Shown here piece after piece: positions 24,557-36,109 of a stretch of 64,000 nt of DNA. The notes under the pieces were generated by a model. The model worked only from the letters and a program-made list of their open reading frames with translations, made no database searches and was not told the origin of the DNA. The translations under genes were made by a program, and so were the position numbers. How positions within the stretch are numbered: position 1 is the stretch's first letter; each line of letters opens with the position of its first letter. This DNA comes from Multifurca ochricompacta (taxonomy: Eukaryota > Basidiomycota > Agaricomycetes > Russulales > Russulaceae), in NCBI GenBank assembly GCA_022496185.1, contig WTXG01000001.1:682001-746000 (forward strand). The letters run 5' to 3'.

Positions 24557-27500
24557 TTATGGAGTAGGAGCCCACTGCAGTGCTTCCAACTTTATCAATG
24601 TTCGCTCAAGTGTGATGATGCCGCCCGCAGTAAGCCGGGGCACTGCGAGCTCTCGGTCTCGGCCACCCTCGGATGCAGGCGGAGACGTAATCGACGGCTC
24701 TTGCGACGCTTCTGTGCGGCTCTTCTCAACTAGTGAGCGGGCGTCGCAAAGCACCTTAGCAAGCCGACCGCGCTTGTGATATAGCCAATGGATTTCCGAC
24801 TCGAGCGAGCCGAGTGGGATCTCCAGCGCGCGGCGGACAAACCCGCGTGAGAGGACGTAGGCCTTCTCGTTGTAGAGGCGGCTGTTGATGATACCTTCTT
24901 CGGTCCCACGGAGTTTGTCATACGCGGGTTCACAAAACCAGCTTTTCCCCACAGGGATTGGGTTATCAAGTAAGGTAAGAAGGGAAGGCAACGATGGCGC
25001 AGGGGGGGTTGAATACGTACGGTTCTTTGACCAGGACGAGACCCTGAATGGAGACCAAAGCTTGCAGTAGCGATGACCGCGACGGACTCCACGATTCGTT
25101 TCTGTCTCCTGCCCAAGTGCCAAGAATAGATAAACAGACCTTCCCTTCCTCGTATAAATTTCTAAGGAAAAATCCGCGGTAGTAAGTAAATAACAAGTTT
25201 ACAAGGAAGAGGATCCAAACGCACGGATTGACTGGGGGGTTCACGTGATACACGTGTTAGCACTAAGAGAAAGAAATCACCATCACACACCACGACCATT
25301 TCCGTTCGTCCAACTGAGAAAGTGAGCTATGGGTGGACTTTGTGGAAAGTCTGAGTCCAACATCCAATCAATAACGAAGGGCGCGTCCTCGTATGGTGTG
25401 TTTTCTGGCCCTATAATGAGAGAACGGAGCAGGTCCAACCTGTCTTCATATGCTCGTACAATAATGGATTCTGCCTCGGATACTTAGCAAAGCTAGCACA
25501 GCCAGAATAGGAGACGGCCAACCTGGAAGACTACTGGACAAGGCACGATATTCTTTTTGTAATCTTGTCAAAAAATTGCGGGAAGGTTGTGATGGTGTTG
25601 AATTGTAGAATGCATGGTCGTGTGGTGCTTGGGGAAGAATTTCAAAGCGCTTCCAGTGGGATTCTTTATCACCATCTTCATCACCCTCATTCACTCCAGT
25701 CCCGTCGACTAACACATCCTCCTTCTCGATCGCGTCTCTGGGCACGTCTGGGGAGGATGATCTTAAGGTAGGAGAGGGCACTTGAGAGACCGATGCCGTA
25801 TCTTGTTGATCCGCTGGAACCGTCGCCATTGTGGGGACAATGTGATCCCACCAACTTGTGTGGACCTCGTTGTGTGGAGCACGAATGCCTTCGTCCATTT
25901 GCGCATCGCCTTCGATTTCCATCACAAACTCACCCTCTTCATCAGTCTCCTCCCATTCGTCGTTATCATCGCCGCTAGTTTGTGCCTGCCAAATACCGTC
26001 TTCATCCATTGCCCAGACCTCGGTGTCGCGATCGTCAATGCGATCATTTTCCGGGTCATCTTGTGCAGAACCCTCTCCCCAGAGATCCTCTAATTGTTCT
26101 AGGGTATCATATAATCGTGTGAGGCGTTCCAGGGGATACTTGGATACCGCCCCGTTTGGCATAGTAACTTCCACGCTGCCATCCAATCCCAGCTATGGTT
26201 TTCAGTCAGCTTGACAATTTTCAGCAAGGTGGATGTAATACATACATCGGAAACCTCCCCGAACCAGTTCAACGATGCATCAGTTGGACCTGGCTTACGA
26301 ATTCTACCCTCAACGATGTGATCTGGCTCGCGCCGATGAGCGATATCCATGCCGATGTCTGCCATCATCTTGCGCCATCCTCCGTAGTGGCCATCGGCAT
26401 GTACTATGGGTGGTTCTCGCACCCAAGGCTCCACCTCCCCTATCCGAGGCACCTTTGGCTTCTCCAAGCCATTAGTGGTACCTTCGCGGTGGATGAAGAC
26501 AAAATCACCGCGTCGAACACCTAGGCCGTCGAATGTAGCGGGGGCTACTGCTGACCAGTCGTTCGTTCCGTGAGGGTCAAGCTCGAGTACAGAAGCTAGT
26601 TCAATTCCGCCAGTGTCACTGAATCGGATCGTGGCCGTTCTGTCCACTGCGTTGACACTCTGTACCACGGCTACACGTTTCTCATCTTCGCCTTTCCAAA
26701 GGACGTGATCGCCAGGCCTGGCCAGCCAAAACGTTCAGCCCAGACGTGTGAATAGATGTGCCAATTCACTCACCAGCAGTCATATTCGTCAGGATTCAAA
26801 TATGGAATAAGCTTGGTCGTGAGCATAGCATCCGTTGAACCATCCTGCCAAAGGACGTCCACCGTCGTCTGCGTCTCCCGTACCACATAAACACGAACTT
26901 CAATTACGCCATACGGTTCTCCTTCCTTGCCATGTCGAGTGAACGGAAGACTTGTTGTGTCTTTCAATATAACCTTGTCCCCGACACGCATCATCCATTC
27001 CGCTCTACTGCGTACTAATTTCAACTTGGCAAGATTGTCCCCGGACCAAAACCGTTCAGGGCGCAAAATACTTTGTGCAATTTCAGCCGGCAACTGTACC
27101 AGCTTAGAGATGCGACAAGGACATGGTTAAAAAAACTCACAGACTGGTTGATAGCTAGCCATGAAACGGCCAGGACGCTATGTTTCACGTCCACGACTGT
27201 ATCAGTGTGGCCATTTCGAGATGGTCGTGAAAATAGCCCAAACAGGTTGCCGACGCTTGCAGGCGGTGGGATGATATCCTACAAACGACGTGGTAGTCAC
27301 TTCCAAGTAAGCAATGAAGTTTTCTTACGCTGCCCTTCTCTCCAACGGTCAAACGAGAGCTCAACTCTGGTAGTCGTACTAGCTGGCCATTAGAAACGTC
27401 TACGACAGCCTCATCAAAGAGCTTGTATAGATCAGGATGACGGAATCCCAGTGCGAATGAATGCAAATGAAAAGTCCTACCTCGACAACCTGACACGAAG

Positions 27501-28118
27501 GATAAGCGGTAGATAGACCTTATACCAATTGCAAGGCGCACCTGGCCAATCCAATTGTCATAAGCCACGTAGTCTCCAATATCAACGTCTGCCGGTGTCT
27601 CAATGTCATTCATGCCTTTCCAATCGGGCACGGGTTCACCACTAATCGCATGTTCGAGGCGGCCCTTGACATCAACACTGGTGATCACTCCAGAGCGCAC
27701 ATCGTCTATACTTCTCTTGCACAGATCTCCCGGCTGAAACATGCGATCTACAAGAGTAAACTCTGACTCTGGTAAAATTTCGCGGACGCCATTGGGAAAG
27801 AAGGAGACCCCGACTTCTCCCCTCTCCAGCGGCCTCATCAGTGGGTCGTGTTGATCCTGGGGTGGCGTTGCGTCATCTGAGTCGTGCCAGCATCTCTGGA
27901 AGAGCATAGCATAAGCATATGAGAAGGTTGGGTGTTACATGAGGGAAAAAAGAACAATTGCGCACCAAAACAATACCGTAAGATCCCGAATTATTGCGTA
28001 GTACAATATCTTCTTGATAGAACTTGGAAAGGAGTGGAAGATTAGCCAAGGAAGTGAAGGCAGGTAGATTGGTCAATGCTACCTTTGTGGGTATCTTGGC
28101 CTTTCCATTTGATGCCAT
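24557..28118 (-). CDS. UBE2O-type (E2-230K) ubiquitin-conjugating enzyme
   Basis: Large hybrid E2/E3 that transfers ubiquitin directly to substrates. The start is ATG at 28116-28118. The N-terminal two thirds carry the conserved beta-rich regions of UBE2O, with [30 protein letters not shown] and [11 protein letters not shown]. An acidic Asp/Glu stretch and a linker follow. The UBC fold is at 24850-25440: ILVRAY-like helix ([13 protein letters not shown]), [15 protein letters not shown], and the active-site Cys in [15 protein letters not shown]-terminal extension ends ALQWAPTP. A 7-nt microexon (25225-25231) encodes part of GRVNPNLYEEGK. Divergent from the F-box gene over 210 nt. Confidence 0.92.
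25225..25231 (-). other. 7-nt microexon of the UBE2O-like gene
   Basis: On the minus strand TCAATCC lies between acceptor ccccag and donor gtgcgt. It joins GGTCGTG before and AAATTTA after to give G-R-V-N-P-N-L-Y, invariant in this E2 subfamily next to the active-site loop. Confidence 0.82.
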
Positions 28119-28328
28119 GGATTGCTAACGAGTTGAAAATGAAGTAGAGAAGTGCTAGTGTTAGTGAAAGTGAAAGTGAAGAAAGCGAAGTGTAAGGAGC
28201 GAGAGTTGTCAGCTGGACCCCGACCACTTATTAAGATAAGATAAGATGCAAAATTATATCATATCATCTTCATCTTCATCTTTCATCCCCTCATCTCTTC
28301 ATCTCTTCATCTTCATCTTCATCTAGCA
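28119..28328. promoter_or_regulatory. Bidirectional promoter with GATA array, UBE2O / F-box gene
   Basis: 210 nt between divergent starts. At 28231-28245 the plus strand reads aagataagataagatg, two overlapping GATAAG sites plus a near match, which fungal GATA factors bind. It is followed by ATCTTC/ATCATC-type repeats up to 28324 that run to the F-box start codon. Confidence 0.6.
28259..28324. repeat. CATCTT/CTTCAT hexamer-like repeat in the 5' region of the F-box gene
   Basis: A pyrimidine-rich run made of catctt, catctc and catctttcat units ending 4 nt before the ATG at 28329. It is probably within the 5' untranslated region. Confidence 0.85.
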
Positions 28329-30067
28329 ATGTCGCCTTGGCCTTCATCAATCCCAGTAGAGTTAACCCTTCAAATATTGGACTTACTTGATCCACAAACA
28401 CTTATCAATTGCAGTACAGTAATTGTTTTCACCATGCTTTATCCTCTTTTTCTTAACTCATATAGATAAATCGCTTGTTTAAATCCCTCATTGATGAGAC
28501 GACGACTCTCCAGTATCGAATCGCACTCTTTGCATCCGGAATGGTAGATGGCCCACCTGGCCACCTGAGTGCATCCCAGCGTCTGAGTTTACTCAGGGAC
28601 TATGAAGCTTCTTGGAAAGACATCATTTGGAATGAACACAAATCTATTCCTGTACCCGATGGAAATCTCTGGGAACTTTATGGCAATGTCTGGGCACGCA
28701 GCAGAGGAGAAGATGCTATCGTTTTCGTACAATTGCCGTCCCGTCTGCGCGGCATTCCTATGCGTCAGTGGACGCTCAAATTTAACTTTGCCCTACGAGA
28801 CTTTGGTATGGATCCATCCCAGGATCTACTTGTGACGATCGAGAGCCTCACCAAGTACGTTCTGAGCGTTTTTTTGGGTGCAAGCCATCTTTCTTATACT
28901 TACTATTTATCAGCGTACCCGAACTCTGTCGAATCCAATTGCACAAGTTAAAAACCGGTGAAAAGCACCCGTTGGCTAGAAACACTGGAATCCTAGAATA
29001 CACTCGGTTAGTCTCCGATATCACGCGTACCCACTGGTCATTTTCCATCCGGATCAGTGGAGACTATGTTGGGATCTTGTTCATAGATCACGTCGAAGGG
29101 GGGAATGAATTGGTGGTCTGGAACTGGAAAACGGGTGCCAGGTCATTGGTGAGCGTCGTTTGTGCTTTGTCTTTGTGCTATGCTCCATCTATACTGACGA
29201 CGCCTTCAGGAAGTGGGATCGATCGGTATACTGTCCTTCGTCTTTCTCGGAGAGTGTTTTGTTTTGGGGTCCGCTTTGACGTCACGTCGTCTGGAGTCCG
29301 AGCGACCTGTGCTGCTACTCTATAGCCTCAATCAGGAGCCATGGCCTACTTGCAACATGAACCACGCCGGCGCACATCTTCTACGCTTCTTATGCGAAAC
29401 TCTACCTCCTGACCAGGGCAACCTGGGTATACTTCTAACTTCGGATCCGTCACCGAGATGGTCACCAGATCCCGGGTTGCAGGTACCGTTTCGAACAGTC
29501 GGCGATGAACGGATAATAGGATTGAACTTACAATGGGGAGTAGCCCAAAACGAGACCTTCTTGATATCTGCCAATGATCTTCTCAGTCACGTCGACGACA
29601 TTTCCATGGGAGGAGGACGTGACATTGAATGGGAATCATGGGGTCCGGGATGCATCGAACACGTTCCCAGTCATGGTAGATGGACTGTATGGACGTGCTT
29701 CATGTTTGGAATGCGGTACATCCTCCCCAGGGTTGCGCTCCTCAACGGAAGGGAAGTTATTATCATTCATGACCTTTGTATGAGGCGGTGTATGCGGGCA
29801 AGCGAAGAGGAACGCGAGGAGAGCAACACCCTTCACCATGCGATGGGTTGGAAGGGTCCCTATCCGCGTTCGATTGTGAAGTGTGTACCTCTTCCGCCAG
29901 GTATCCGGGACCCGTTGCGTGTCAACTTGATGATCAGTGAAGATGGTATTGTGGTACTCGAGGTTTGTCATCGCGTCTTTATAGTTGATGGTAGCGCGAC
30001 TAATGCCGTTGGGTTGCAGAGTGATTTTGTCCCTGGTGACCAATTGGTTCATCTGCTCACAATCTGA
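28329..30067 (+). CDS. F-box protein
   Basis: Probable substrate-recognition subunit of an SCF ubiquitin ligase. The start is ATG at 28329. The F-box motif is at the N terminus: SIPVELTLQILDLLDPQTLINCST, then after a short intron INRLFKSLIDE. The rest (about 500 residues in all) resembles the large family of Agaricomycete F-box proteins with beta-propeller-like repeats of the type VSDITRTHWSFSIRISGDYVGILF. No LRR or WD40 repeats are clear. The substrate cannot be guessed. Confidence 0.85.
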
Positions 30068-30261
30068 CGGCCTAAGGCAATTCGTGTAAAATAGCGCACA
30101 TTCTTGTACGAGTCTGAAATGCTGTTGGGCTGAAGGCAATGTGACTGACTGTGAGGCGGTGTGCGTGTACATACTCTACTACTAATATCATCATCACTCA
30201 CATCACATAAACATAAATACTTGTCCTCGTCGTTCTAATCCCTTTTCTCATCTTTCTCAAC

Positions 30262-32256
30262 ATGTTGAAACCCGTATCGAATAAGTTGATCTCTACAGCT
30301 ACTAAATCACGTTCAGCGCAGTCATTTGGTGCCTTCTATGCCGTGAGTATCTCGAGTCCCAATCCTTTCCCTCTTCTCTTCTCTTATTTACCTTACCTTC
30401 ACCAACACCAACGCCAGACAGTAAGAGGCTTCCGCCACGAACCACACCGCTCAGAGGACATCGACATCCCATCCAATAATGTTCGTTCGACTCTTTCCTT
30501 GTGATGTTCTTTCTGCCAATTTCGAATTTGCTCATGCTCATCACAACAGGACTTCATTCTGTCCGTCCTTCGCTCGAACCCATCTGCGAGGGATGCCAAG
30601 TCGTATCTGGCCCATTTTGGCGCTCGACCTCGCCCAGTTCCAGTTCCAGTACACCCTCCTCCACCTATACATGCAGACCGTCACGTCCCTCGTGATATAC
30701 AACCCATTGTAGAAGAGCCTAAGCCTAGTCCCATCGTGACATCCATTCTTGACCCTGTCTATCACAGAACCGCCCTTGTAAAGATTCAGGGCCCTTTTAC
30801 GGATCGCCAATTGGAGAGCATCACCCGTGGAATGGTTTACTTACAAAAGCTCGGTCTCGTTAGCGTCATCATTGTTGAGCAGGACCAAGTCCCTCGCGGA
30901 GAGGAAGGTGAACGGGAAGCTATATTGGAAGAGACGACGCGCGTCGTAGAAGCACTTGAAAAGCAAGGGGCTAAGACACGACCCGTGCTCGACGCTGTCG
31001 TTCGCCTTGGTCCAAGGCCTGGAGAAGACCCAACCACTGCCAGCTCACGAGTACCCGTCCCAGAAGCGCACACCATGCCCTCTGACCTTGCTCCGATACG
31101 CTCCGCGCTTCGCGCAGGAGAGATCCCAGTTCTTTCTCCTTTAGCTCTGGATTCTTTCTGCCGGTCGGCCAGAGTAGACGCCAACGACGTGATTGCCGCT
31201 CTGGCACGGGGTATGGTGGAAGCCGCTGAGCTTGACTACAGCCAATGGCCAGCCGAAGCAATGTGTTCGAAAACGACGGTCGATGTCGATTTGACTCCAA
31301 TGCGCCTGATGATCATCAGTAAAGAAGGCGGTGTACCCTCTTATGCCCGGTCTGGCCTTCCTCATCTCCTTGTCAACTTGGAGTCGGAATACAGCTATAT
31401 CCATGACACTTTCCAGTTTCCATGGAAAACCACTCACCCAACTGCCCTCTCGAACCTCGCCTTGGCGCATACCTGTCTTGCTTATATGCCGTCTTCGTCT
31501 TCGGCAATCATGGTGAATCACCGGGCGCCCAGTTCACTGATCGGCCACCTTATCACAAACAAGCCAGCTGTTAGCTCTAGTCTTCCCCATGCGTTGCTCC
31601 AAGGAAATCGGGGCCTTACGTCCAATACGCCAACTCTTTTACGTCGTGGTCTTGGTATTGAAGTCATTCGTGATCATGCGAATATCGACAAAGCAAAGAT
31701 GACGCGACTCTTAGAACAGTCGTTTGGTCGGGTACTTGATAGCGACCCCTTTTATGCTCGTTTGAAACAGGACATCGATTTTGTCATTGTCGCAGGCGAC
31801 TATGCTGGTGCCGCTATCGTCACCAAGGAGTCATCTAGCGTGGATCCTTCTGCTTCTTCGATCGTTTACCTCGACAAGTTTGCCGTCCTCCCGAGCCACC
31901 AAGGTGATGGCACCGTGGACTTTCTCTGGGTTGCCCTGCACGATGAGACGTATGGTCTTGGCTTGCCGTTCTCCGTCAACCCGAACGGGGGGAGGGAGGG
32001 CCGCGGGGAGGGCAAGGATCTCGTTTGGCGCAGCCGCTCTAACAACCCAATCAACAAGTGGTACTTCGAGCGCAGTTCTGGCCACTTGCGGATGGGCGAC
32101 TGGGTCTTGTTCTGGTGCGACGCTGAAAAACGGCTCAAGACGGAGGAAGGTCGGCGTGCCTCAGCTGGGCTTTCATACATCGAGGAGTGGGAGCATGAGA
32201 GGCTGGCCTTGTGGACCAGTGTCATCCCGAAGATCCCCTCGAGTTGGAGAAAGTAA
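30262..32256 (+). CDS. ARG2: Mitochondrial N-acetylglutamate synthase
   Basis: Acetylates glutamate from acetyl-CoA, the first committed step of arginine synthesis in the mitochondrial matrix. The start at 30262 opens a basic, Ser-rich presequence of about 30 residues. Two introns follow; the exon starting GACTTCATTCTG gives DFILSVLRSNPSARDAKSYL, the family's conserved N-terminal motif. Then comes the degenerate amino-acid-kinase domain and, at about residues 420-600, the vNAT acetyltransferase domain with YLDKFAVLPSHQGDGTVDFLW and NNPINKWYFERSSGHLR. The last exon (from about 30552) is long and uninterrupted, over 1.7 kb, unlike its neighbours. I saw no upstream arginine attenuator peptide, but I did not search for one systematically. 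Confidence 0.93.
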
Positions 32257-32450
32257 GAAAAAAAAAAGACGTTGGCGCATAGGGTTTCAGACCCTTGTCG
32301 CCCTGAGGAAAATAGGACGGACTGATTTATCAAGGACTTGGAGTAGAAAACATCGTATGTATTGTAGCGTCATCGTACACTATCACACACGGGCTCATGT
32401 ACAGTAAAATCGTAGCACAAATCCTAAACACAAGATAGATCTATCTCGGA

Positions 32451-34083
32451 TTAGGTTTGACTGCCTCTGCATCTCCTGGACCGCGTATTCTGCGCTACTG
32501 GAGTATGAGCGGAGGGTTGGGAACTCGAGTTTTCAGCCGCTTGCGCATTCTTAACATGTGTAGACCTGAAGTTCCCCACCCTTTTCCAAGGTTGATAGGA
32601 GCAACCCTTGAGTAGCACAGAGTCAAGCAGGTCAGCAATTCCCGCCTCGATGCACTCGACGAAACCATTGGTTGTCCAGTAGTCGATGTTCCTGATGAGA
32701 AGGAACATCTCAATGATGCCGGCGGGACTGTACAAGTTCCACTCGTGGACATGGCATTCATCCCCGCCGTCGTTGTGGTGAGGACCGGGAAACAGAGCAG
32801 ATCGTACAATCTATCATACTAGTGAGTTGGCGTTTTTGTCGTGGCGAGGGAGCAGCGACAATGGCCGTTTCACGTACCGGTGGTCCTTGCCCTTTGCTAT
32901 CGTACCAATCCACGTGGGCCCTGACACTACCATCGGACCAGACAAGCCCAAAGACAGGCGCTTTCACATGCAGCGAATGCAGATGCCTGACTGCAGCAGC
33001 CGTTGACATCCGGTTCTGCCTGTACGCGTCTTCGAGCATGCTGTGTACCGGTTTCTTGTCTTCCCAAAAGCTGGACACGAACTGGAAGCCAGGCGTGTGT
33101 GGCAGCTGCACGCAAGGAGTGCTCTGACAGGCAAATGACTCTCCTCCTCTTGTTGCGGAACCTGTGAACTTGCTACGTCTGAGCTGTTTGAAGGCGGAGT
33201 CCGCTGCAAGGGACAATCTCCGGATGACCCTCTCAGGCACGAAGACCGCGCAATCAGGGACAACACTCTTCGCGTTCAGAATTCTCAGGGAATGCGTTCG
33301 AAGCTGGGGATGCAGGAAGGGTTGAGGGAGAGAGATAGACCACTTTGCCCTAGCGACATTAATTATTACGGGGTCGGGGGATTTAAAGTCCATTACCTGT
33401 ATGTCGATTCCCGTAATGCGGAGCTACGAAGTCTTTCATACCTGACATGGCTGTGACCTTTGGGCAACATATACTTTGAGACGGCGCTCACACGTTTGAC
33501 ACAAAGTCAGCCTCGGATACCTTGTCTTTGGATTCGGGGCGCATCCGCTGTAGGCGCTCCCAAGCCGAGAACACGATCTTCATGTCATCTAGAAGCCGAC
33601 AGTCGTTCTTTGCCGAGCTGGCTCCAGAGAACAGTCCAGGGCACTCTTTATGGGCTTTGGCTATGAATGCAACGAAGTCATCACTCGAAGTTGCTTTCAT
33701 CCTTCGATAGAACTTAGAGGACTGAGCCAATAATGAATACGATACAGTTCAATGCAACGCTAGCTGGAGCAATATAAACGAGGTCCTTACTTCGTTCACC
33801 CATTCCGCAGGAAGACGGCCCCGGGTGTTGAATACGCTATCCACATATTCTTTGAAATCACTAGGTAAGTCGGAAAATGCAACTTCCTCACAACCTTGAT
33901 GTGAGCACCAAGTGTCAAAAGCCTTGGCATTTCTAGCAATCCTGAGACGGAAGGTTAGACGAAACGTGATGTACGGTGAAAGAAAGCGCACTCAGATGCG
34001 GAAAGAGAACGTGAATAGACTTTAGTTTTTTTCTTCGATGGGACGGTTGACGTTGCAGCGGAATCTAGAGATGGTCTTGTCAT
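32451..34083 (-). CDS. Conserved fungal protein of unknown function
   Basis: Not recognised. The start is ATG at 34081-34083 (MTRPSLDSAATS). Exons joined by phase give about 440 residues. Features: a basic N terminus (KKKTKVYSRS), two helical segments (FSDLPSDFKEYVDSVF and FYRRMKATSSDDFVAFI), a beta-rich block ITGIDIQVMDFKSPDPV, the sequence FGLVWSDGSVRAHVDWY, and a C-terminal helix region GIIEMFLLIRNIDYW. The intron before ITGID needs acceptor cgtag at about 33424, and the one after GQGPP needs acceptor tgatag; both give one open protein. The pattern looks like proteins conserved among Agaricomycetes without assigned role. A CACGTG box lies at 34346 upstream. Confidence 0.7.
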
Positions 34084-34434
34084 TTTGCTTCCGCGCTCTG
34101 TGAGTTGTGTGTGTATGTGTGTGCGTGCGTGTAGGAGTAGAGACAGTGCGTCTAAAAAGATTGCTAAAAAAAAAAAAAGATCGTAAGTGTCAGTATCGTC
34201 GTCAAAGTCGTTGATTATTCGTATAGATAGGGTGCTATCAGCAGGCGCAGAAGGTGATTCAGCCTCTGCGAGTGGAAGCAAAAGAGAAAGAGAAAGAGAA
34301 AGGAAATGAATTGAATATTCGAATATTAATTCATTTTAACCATAGCACGTGACCGCGTCATACCCACACGTGCGCGACTTTCTGCTTCTGCTTTTATTTT
34401 ATTTTAATGAGTAGTGACAGACACTCAGAAAAGA
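34084..34434 (-). promoter_or_regulatory. Upstream region of the unknown gene
   Basis: 351 nt between two minus-strand genes. It holds a GTGT/GCGT microsatellite-like run (34106-34130), an A12 tract near 34166, a palindromic CACGTG at 34346-34351 and a second ACACGTG at about 34367. No gene is visible. Confidence 0.5.
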
Positions 34435-35749
34435 CTATCCATTATTTTACGCGTAGCTTCCACACCCAGCTACTCACAGTCAGCGAATTCAAAATTCAAA
34501 CCTGTTAAAGTCATGACTCACGAATGTCGCTGCATTTGCAGGAAATGCCTGTAAGTGTCACGTTAGCAACAGCAGGACTCCACCCAAGTCGCCCACGCAA
34601 AACGTACTCGTGCCATGGCCGGCCCGAATCCTTTCCACAATGCTTTCACACCATCTGTCGCAATAGTCTTCCGCGCACAATCGATGATACCAGAATACGT
34701 CCCTGTGGGTGCAGATTGTAACCTTGACTTCAGGACCTGATGCGTATATAGATTATATCAGGGTCTTGAATATAGTACACGAGCTAAATGATACGCACGT
34801 CCGGAGGGATAGCGATGGACCACATGGCTACGCCTGCGGTTCCACCTGCCAGAATAACTTGGCCGATGTTCAGGTCCGACGATGATGCGTTGGCCGGGGC
34901 GAGTGCTTTTTTGGTAACTTCGTAGGCTGCGAAGTATCTTTGGGGGGTATCAAACGATCAAACCAACGCACAAAGGTAACTCGTGAGCTAAACGCACGCT
35001 GCGCTACCGGGCCCGTCTCGTGCTAATGTAGCAAACGTGCCCCTGAATATGCTGCGGATGCCACCCTCTTTGTATAGATGTCCAATCACGTCAAAAACAC
35101 CTTTGTACTGAGTGCCGGGTGCTCCCTGCCCTTGCACCTTGACGGAATATAAGAGCTAAACATCGATCCTTACGTTGACGGAAACCTACTTGTAAGAGGA
35201 CTTTTGCGCGTTCCACTGGCGCGGTGACCAGAGTGGTAGGAACAGCCGAAAGGAAGCCTGCTGCGGCGAGTTCTCCCGTTGAGAGCGTCGAGTCAGTGCG
35301 GTTGGGTGTGATAGATAGAATCAGTCGCTTGGAGGAATCATATGCCTGAGGGAGGGCAGCCAAAGTCAGATGTCACCTCACCCATCGTTTGAGCGAACAG
35401 TACCCAGAATGAGAGCGCAAAAATGGGTGTTACACCCAATAACGGAGGCACTACCCCACGATATAATCCAGAAGGGCCATCCCTTGCCAGTGTTTTTTTG
35501 ATGACATCCAGGCCTCCGGTATATGTCCCGGGAAGCGCTGTCTGCAGTCTCGTCTTGGTCAAGTCAAACGGATGTCCTTACAGGCGTATTCGTAAAAGGT
35601 GTCAATTCCACAGCTGAGAATGGTGACGATGTAGCGCGTCAAGCTCACGTACCAACCAAGACTGCACAAACGCCACCGAATCCTCCAGCGATAAAGGATT
35701 TTACGTTCTCCGCTGCAGCCGACGCGGTCGAGCTGGGCACCTTGGCCAT
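34435..35749 (-). CDS. Mitochondrial carrier, carnitine/acylcarnitine type
   Basis: Inner-mitochondrial-membrane solute carrier of the SLC25 family. The start is taken at 35747-35749 (MAKVPSSTASAAAENVKS). Three tandem carrier repeats are visible: VKSFIAGGFGGVCAVLVG + HPFDLTKTRLQ; ELAAAGFLSAVPTTLVTAPVERAKVLLQ; and [28 protein letters not shown]. These contain the PxD/ExxK/R signatures. The second signature being PVERAKVLLQ is typical of the carnitine/acylcarnitine subgroup (CRC1, SLC25A20), so that substrate is likely but inferred. The last two exons give AFPANAATF and LGVEATRKIMDSLF, with the stop at 34435-34437. Confidence 0.88.
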
Positions 35750-36109
35750 TGCCTTGCCTGTGGCCGCCTGCTCGGACGGGTCACTACTCTGTATTCGGAC
35801 ACATTTTTCAGAGAGAGAATAACATAAAAAAGATGGGGAAAAAAAAGGAGCGAAGCAACCTACCATGCTTTCCTACCAGTTGGTCGTTGCGAAACACCGA
35901 AATTTGTACGCGGACAATCACAAGTCTCCAGGACCGTTGTCGCCAACGGCCCTATCCGGTCAAAACTCCGGAGCATATGAAAATGAAAATGTAAAATGTA
36001 TAACATAATAATTAAATTAAAATATCATTATCTTATCTTATCTTATCATTGTCCACCATACAGCCTCTACTATAGACTCTACATATTTGCAACTTGCAAC
36101 TAACTATTA
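35750..36109 (-). promoter_or_regulatory. Upstream region of the carrier gene with GATA sites
   Basis: 360 nt between two minus-strand genes. At about 36027-36050 the plus strand has attatcttatcttatcttatcatt, four TTATC (GATAA on the minus strand) in tandem, a dense GATA-factor site. AT-rich sequence surrounds it and it may partly be the 3' region of the FAS1 gene. Confidence 0.5.
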
